From Loktanella sp. M215 (GTDB lineage Bacteria > Pseudomonadota > Alphaproteobacteria > Rhodobacterales > Rhodobacteraceae), in the NCBI RefSeq assembly GCF_021735925.1, contig NZ_WMEA01000001.1:2448001-2512000 (forward strand): a stretch of DNA of 64,000 nucleotides, given 5' to 3'. Positions 60,454-64,000 of the stretch are shown piece by piece. A program made the position numbers and the translations under genes. The notes beneath the pieces are model-generated. The model did no database searches. It was given only the letters and a program-made list of their open reading frames with translations, and was not told where the DNA came from. Each line of letters begins with the position of its first letter. Within the stretch, counting starts at the first letter, position 1.

Positions 60454-60978
60454 ATGGATTCCGACGACGCCAGCAGTACGGTGACCGGTCAGGTCAAGTG
60501 GTTCGATCCCGCCAAGGGGTTCGGCTTCGTCCTGCGCGACGGCGGGGGCGCGGACGTCTTGCTGCATGCCAATGTCCTGCGCAACTTCGGACAGGGGTCC
60601 ATCGCCGAAGGCGCGCGGATCGAGATGTCGGTCGTCAGCACGCCGCGCGGATCGCAGGCCGAGCGCATCCTGTCGATCACGCCACCGGATCACGTCAACC
60701 TCGTGCCATTGGCCGATATGGAGGATATCACCGCCGATGATATCGCCCGCTGCCCGGTGGAACCCGCACGCATCAAATGGTTCGACAAGTCCAAGGGTTT
60801 CGGTTTCGCAAACGTGTTTGGTCATGACGACGACATTTTCGTACATATCGAGGTGTTGCGCCGCAGTGGCCTGGCCGACCTTGCCACCGGCGAGGCGGTG
60901 AGCCTGCGCGTGATGCAGGGTCGCCGCGGTCGCATGGCGATCGAAGTGATGTCATGGGACGCGGGATTGAAGGCATGA
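60454..60978 (+). CDS. Tandem cold-shock-domain protein
   Basis: 174 aa with two cold-shock domains: QVKWFDPAKGFGFVLRDGG (about 10-75) and IKWFDKSKGFGFANVFGHDDD (about 107-170), joined by an acidic linker. RNP motifs are well kept in both. Binds single-stranded nucleic acid, RNA chaperone in the cold or stress. ATG 60454 chosen; the frame remains open into pdxH. Overlaps the DUF192 gene by 4 bases. Confidence 0.93.
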   Translation: MDSDDASSTVTGQVKWFDPAKGFGFVLRDGGGADVLLHANVLRNFGQGSIAEGARIEMSVVSTPRGSQAERILSITPPDHVNLVPLADMEDITADDIARCPVEPARIKWFDKSKGFGFANVFGHDDDIFVHIEVLRRSGLADLATGEAVSLRVMQGRRGRMAIEVMSWDAGLKA

Positions 60979-61442
60979 GACTGATGATGGCTCTGGTGGG
61001 TGTGACGCTGGCATGTGGCGGAATGGCCCGGGCGGAGTGCGCGGCCGATGCGGTGACGCTGAAAGGCGATTTCGGGCAGGCCCGCTTTCACGTGTCCGTG
61101 GCCGATGATGCGGCAGAGCGGGCGCAGGGCCTGATGAACGTGGAACAGATGCCGACGATGACGGGCATGCTGTTCGTCTACGAGGCGCCGCAGGTCGCCA
61201 GCTTCTGGATGCGCAACACGCTGATCCCGCTCGACATGATTTTTGCCAGCGCCGACGGGGTGGTGCAGACCGTTCACGCCAAGGCCGTGCCGCTGGACGA
61301 GACGCCGATCTTTGGCGGCGACGCGATCAAGTATGTGCTTGAGATCAACGGCGGCCTTGCGGGGCGGCTGGGCATCGTGCCGGGCGCCGTGATGCAGCAC
61401 CCGGCCATCGGCCCGGACGCAGCGCTGCCCTGCACCAACTGA
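60975..61442 (+). CDS. Secreted DUF192 protein
   Basis: 155 aa: signal peptide (about 1-20, ending GGMARA), then DUF192 with RAQGLMNVEQMPTMTGMLFVY, FWMRNTLIPLDMIF and the C-terminal V-L-E-I-N-G-G. Function unknown; periplasmic. Coupled to the cold-shock gene by the ATGA overlap. Confidence 0.9.
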   Translation: MRLMMALVGVTLACGGMARAECAADAVTLKGDFGQARFHVSVADDAAERAQGLMNVEQMPTMTGMLFVYEAPQVASFWMRNTLIPLDMIFASADGVVQTVHAKAVPLDETPIFGGDAIKYVLEINGGLAGRLGIVPGAVMQHPAIGPDAALPCTN

Positions 61443-61490
61443 TTTAGGGCTTTTCTTCGGACCGCGGGGCCGCTATGGCTGCCCTTGGTT

Positions 61491-61567
61491 CGGGGCGTAG
61501 CGCAGCCTGGTAGCGCATCTGTTTTGGGAACAGAGGGTCGTAGGTTCGAATCCTATCGCCCCGACCA
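61491..61567 (+). tRNA. tRNA-Pro (anticodon TGG)
   Basis: 77 bases with encoded CCA. Acceptor CGGGGCG pairs with CGCCCCG; anticodon stem TCTGT/ACAGA encloses loop TTTGGGA, anticodon TGG; T-arm GTAGG-TTCGAAT-CCTAT. Reads CCN proline codons. It marks the border between the backbone and an AT-richer segment. Confidence 0.97.
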
Positions 61568-61899
61568 GACACCTTAGGTGGTGCAAAATCAGTCTTTCAG
61601 TTCCGCTTGGGTGGCGCTCGTGTGTCGCCTACGTTGGGGTCAAACCCATGTAAATGTGACCTAATACTGACATGCTTGTTTAGATACTGCAGAGGTCGGT
61701 CATTGATTTTGGCGCCCTCGAGAGTGACGGCGGTCGGCAGAAGCTTTTTTTTGCATTGAGTCAGAGTTTCGCGAAGGGCTCCGGCCACCTTTCCGTTAAC
61801 GTTATTGCACAAGACTCCAGACCGTTGCGGTCAGGTCCTATCGCTCGCATGTAGTGCCACCCATCGAGGTCCGATGAAGCGGGTAAGGATTGTAAAAAA
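61568..61899. other. AT-richer stretch after tRNA-Pro, no recognised gene
   Basis: An open frame of 71 codons on the minus strand (61597-61812, MCNNVNGKVAGAL...) exists but shows no known motif and may be a remnant. Base composition is visibly lower in GC than upstream of the tRNA, as often seen where elements integrate. Confidence 0.4.
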
Positions 61900-62550
61900 T
61901 CAATGTTTGCTCTTTGAACTCTGTTCAATCCCGAGACCTTGCCTGCTTTCCTGAAATGCCCTGGCCGCCTGGGTGCGGTTTGATACGTGAAGCTTTCGGA
62001 ATATCGCGGACGCGTGAACCTGCACAGTATTGAGGGAAATATCGAAAATTCTGGCAATCTGCTTATTCGCATCTCCATCCGTGATCTGCTGCAAGATTTG
62101 AAACTCCCTTTGGGTCAGTTTCATCGCAGTCTTGAAGGACAGACCAGCCACATCGTTGCTATCACCTCGGGATCGGAACCTTGATGGGAAGATATCATAC
62201 CCGTCGGCACACATCCTCAGACTGTTTTTGATCTGGGCTTCAGTTGCATTGGTCGGGATGATGCCGCTGATGTACTCAGGGCAACTTTCAAACTCTCTGT
62301 CAATATTCAGATCAAGAAAAAGGATCAGGGTCAGACCGGGAAATTTTGCAGAAACGTTTGCGATCTCGACGTTCAGTCGAGCAGATTGAGGAGATGCCAG
62401 AACGGCGATTTCGATCTTTCCTGCCGTGAAGGCAGTGACGCCGAAATCGTCCGGATGAAGGCAAATGTAGTCCCATTCCAGACTTTTGAATATTTCGGAA
62501 AATGCAGTGACAAGGAGTTGGTTGTCGGTAAAAAGGGTTGCGGTCGTCAT
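61900..62550 (-). CDS. LuxR/CsgD-like regulator with pseudo-receiver domain
   Basis: 216 aa. C-terminal LuxR HTH at about 150-205: LTQREFQILQQITDGDANKQI and LNTVQVHASAIFRKLHVSNR. N-terminal 120 residues have receiver-like alternation, but the phosphoacceptor strand reads IAVLASPQS, without Asp, and the switch Lys is absent, as in CsgD and VpsT. Located next to a curlin gene, so control of extracellular amyloid is inferred. Start at 62550 with AGGA upstream, 11 bases after the preceding gene. Confidence 0.85.
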   Translation of the reverse strand: MTTATLFTDNQLLVTAFSEIFKSLEWDYICLHPDDFGVTAFTAGKIEIAVLASPQSARLNVEIANVSAKFPGLTLILFLDLNIDREFESCPEYISGIIPTNATEAQIKNSLRMCADGYDIFPSRFRSRGDSNDVAGLSFKTAMKLTQREFQILQQITDGDANKQIARIFDISLNTVQVHASAIFRKLHVSNRTQAARAFQESRQGLGIEQSSKSKH

Positions 62551-62561
62551 AATGGACTTCC

Positions 62562-62867
62562 TCAGGGCGCTGAAATATGGGCCCGCGGCAAAGTCACGAC
62601 GCCCTTCGTGATCGCAAGTGGAAATTCGAGGATTGTGGTCTTGTCTGACACGGGTGCGGGCTGAATTGGCGGCGCTACCGGTGCGGGCGTCTGGCGGATC
62701 TGCCTGACGGGGCGCGCCATGTCGGCGGCCTGCGTGACTGTTGCCATGCCTGCGACCGTCGTGGCTTGTCGCACGTAAGCGCCACCATCGGCAGATGCGC
62801 CCGCGGGGGTCAGGATCGCAAGCAGGCATGCCGTCGGCACAGCTGTCAATATCGCGCGTTCTATCAT
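62562..62867 (-). CDS. Small secreted protein upstream of the CsgD-like regulator
   Basis: 101 aa. Signal peptide (1-26, ending GASADG), then a Thr/Ala-rich segment, a proline-rich stretch PAPVAPPIQPAP and a hydrophobic end FPLAITKGVVTLPRAHISAP. No match to CsgC, CsgH, CsgE or CsgF that I can see. Operon with the regulator (11-base gap) and divergent from curlin suggests a role in the same system. Confidence 0.6.
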   Translation of the reverse strand: MIERAILTAVPTACLLAILTPAGASADGGAYVRQATTVAGMATVTQAADMARPVRQIRQTPAPVAPPIQPAPVSDKTTILEFPLAITKGVVTLPRAHISAP

Positions 62868-63001
62868 GGCAGATTCTCGCCTTGCAATTTTTCAAGTCTG
62901 TTCCGTTAACACAATAATCGCGCAGGCGATACGATCTCGATCAATGTTGCTGATTTTGAGTGAAGAGCGATCTGCAGGATCCCCGCAGCAAATCGCGACC
63001 A

Positions 63002-63042
63002 TATGATCTGGAATTGACTAGTTCAATTCAGTTAAGATCATA
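63002..63042. promoter_or_regulatory. Nested palindrome in the curlin promoter region
   Basis: Outer arms TATGATCT (63002-63009) and AGATCATA (63035-63042) enclose inner arms GAATTGA (63011-63017) and TCAATTC (63023-63029) around CTAGT. All arms pair perfectly. Confidence 0.6.
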
Positions 63043-63091
63043 AACTATCCGTGGCCTTAAATTTTCAAATTGGGATTGTCAGATAGTGAAT

Positions 63092-63110
63092 CTGATCGAA
63101 TCGCGATCAG
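63092..63110. promoter_or_regulatory. Palindrome nearer the curlin gene
   Basis: CTGATCG-N5-CGATCAG, the same 7-5-7 geometry as the inner palindrome upstream but a different sequence; centres are 81 bases apart. Confidence 0.5.
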
Positions 63111-63220
63111 GCAATAACTGGCTTCCATGATTGAGCGCAATATGGGCCGTATGTAGCCTGACATCACTCTCGGGTCATTCGGAGCCGAAAGTATCGGACG
63201 ATTATTGAAAGGCTATTTAG

Positions 63221-64000
63221 ATGAAGAATCTACTTCTCGCAACGACAGCATTCGTGTTTTCCACAGGCATGGCTTTCGCGCAGACCATGACGGGCGTGGG
63301 TGCTGACTCCTCCAGCTCGACGTCGAACGACAACGCCACCGGTACGGTCGGTGCGGATTACGCGACGGCCGTGGACGGCGGAGCACTGGATGAGCAAGCC
63401 GACGCCTGGAACTTTGGTGTGGCCCGCTCCACCGCACCCATCGGGCCTAATTTCGATTACGAAGCGGTTGCCAGTACCGCTAGTTTCCAGGCGCAGGTCG
63501 ATGACATGGCGACCGGCAATTCCAACGTGCAGTTCCAGGTCGGTAACAACAACCAGGCGGTGAACGTGCAGGACGGGACAGTTCAGGCGTCGGCCACGCT
63601 GCAGGTCGGCGACGCCAACGGTGCCCTGATCAGCCAGATCAACACCGAGAACCGCGCCGCGATCACGCAGTTGGGTGATACAAACCTGTCGACGATCATT
63701 CAGGACGGCACGCAGAACTCTGCGGCTGCAGCACAGGTGGGTAGCGAAAACGTCTCGGCGATCCTTCAGAACGGGTCCAACAATGGTGCGGCCACACTGC
63801 AGATGGGTGTGAACAATGCTGCCGTGACGTTCCAGAGCAATGGCGACAACATGGCCGCGCAACTGCAGTCGGGTGATAACAACACATCGCTCATCTCGCA
63901 GGGCGGTGGTGAGTCCGGATCTCTGGCAGCGCTTGACGGCACGCTTGCAGCCTATGGTCTGCCTGCCAACATCGGGACCCTAGGTGCCGTTGCGGGTGCG
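63221..64000 (+). CDS. Curlin (CsgA/CsgB-like amyloid subunit), 3' end beyond window
   Basis: Open for 260 codons to the window end with no stop. Signal peptide 1-20 (ending GMAFA). Residues 21-105 are acidic and Ser/Thr/Ala-rich without repeats. From residue 106 six units of the curlin pattern QxGxxNxxxxxQ follow at an exact 22-residue period (starting 106, 128, 150, 172, 194, 216). Expected to be exported and to polymerise as beta-solenoid fibres at the cell surface. Export genes (csgG, csgE, csgF) are not in the window and may follow. Confidence 0.9.
   Translation, partial: MKNLLLATTAFVFSTGMAFAQTMTGVGADSSSSTSNDNATGTVGADYATAVDGGALDEQADAWNFGVARSTAPIGPNFDYEAVASTASFQAQVDDMATGNSNVQFQVGNNNQAVNVQDGTVQASATLQVGDANGALISQINTENRAAITQLGDTNLSTIIQDGTQNSAAAAQVGSENVSAILQNGSNNGAATLQMGVNNAAVTFQSNGDNMAAQLQSGDNNTSLISQGGGESGSLAALDGTLAAYGLPANIGTLGAVAGA
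63536..63901 (+). repeat. Six 66-base curlin repeats
   Basis: Each unit encodes one 22-residue curlin strand-turn-strand; the twelve-residue core begins with QVG, QVG, QLG, QVG, QMG and QSG. Codon use differs between units, so they diverged under protein-level selection rather than by recent DNA duplication. Confidence 0.9.

Larger units (their letters stand above)
62868..63220. promoter_or_regulatory. Divergent control region of curlin and regulator genes
   Basis: 353 AT-rich bases without a gene. Holds a nested palindrome at 63002-63042, a 7-5-7 palindrome at 63092-63110 and several GATC-centred half-sites. AAAGG lies 10 bases before the curlin ATG. Likely binding region for the CsgD-like protein and others. 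Confidence 0.55.

Noticed and set aside
61597..61812. 71-codon minus-strand frame after tRNA-Pro as an integrase or transposase remnant
   Set aside because: No integrase or transposase motif is visible; kept only as unassigned sequence.
61761..62078. Minus-strand frame overlapping the end of the LuxR gene
   Set aside because: Out of frame with the LuxR gene and without motif; shadow.

Overview
The window looks like the chromosome of a marine Rhodobacteraceae (Roseobacter-group) alphaproteobacterium. The evidence is the high-GC coding style, LexA sites of the alphaproteobacterial type (GTTC-N7-GTTC) before uvrA and lexA, a gene-transfer-agent-type endolysin/holin cassette, the comEC/lexA/moeA/moaC/trp neighbourhood, a ZapA gene preceded by a ZauP-like coiled-coil gene, and a duplicated cold-shock-domain protein. 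Assignment below family is not possible from this sequence alone.

Layout. 1-3,100: SOS-controlled uvrA, then a bidirectional terminator. 3,090-9,900: a Gly/Asn-rich secreted protein and a valine-degradation cluster (mmsB, 3-hydroxyisobutyryl-CoA hydrolase, acyl-CoA dehydrogenase, mmsA) with a divergent LysR gene. 9,900-16,100: CBS protein, coaD, extensin-like protein, DUF1127, SpoIIAA-like protein, gap with a tiny membrane protein upstream, then DUF808, DoxX and an ion channel with a zinc ribbon. 16,400-22,200: tkt, zauP-like/zapA, MliC-like protein, and a TetR/aldo-keto reductase pair. 22,200-30,000: grxD, bolA, purL, then a LysR gene divergent from a fused indolepyruvate ferredoxin oxidoreductase. 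30,100-36,400: murI, argC, ccmE, a three-gene lysis cassette, ccmF, ccmH. 36,400-42,500: enoyl-CoA hydratase, old yellow enzyme, DUF2087, GNAT, gltA, gltX. 42,500-60,400: comEC, lexA, moeA, moaC, trpC, ung, trpD, trpG, a deacetylase-like protein, trpE, PpiD-like foldase, aminotransferase, gpt, lysE, fabI, pdxH. 60,400-64,000: two-domain cold-shock protein, DUF192, tRNA-Pro, then an AT-richer segment with a secreted protein, a CsgD-like LuxR regulator and a curlin gene that runs off the window end.

Most of the window is core metabolism on a stable backbone. The parts most worth following up are (i) the three-gene lysis cassette inside the cytochrome c maturation genes, whose endolysin carries an EF-hand-like loop; (ii) the curlin gene with six exact 22-residue repeats, a pseudo-receiver LuxR regulator and a nested palindrome between them, next to tRNA-Pro; (iii) paired operator-like repeats in several divergent promoters (LysR/mmsA, TetR/AKR, LysR/IOR, acyl-CoA dehydrogenase); (iv) small genes and a possible small RNA that are easily missed.
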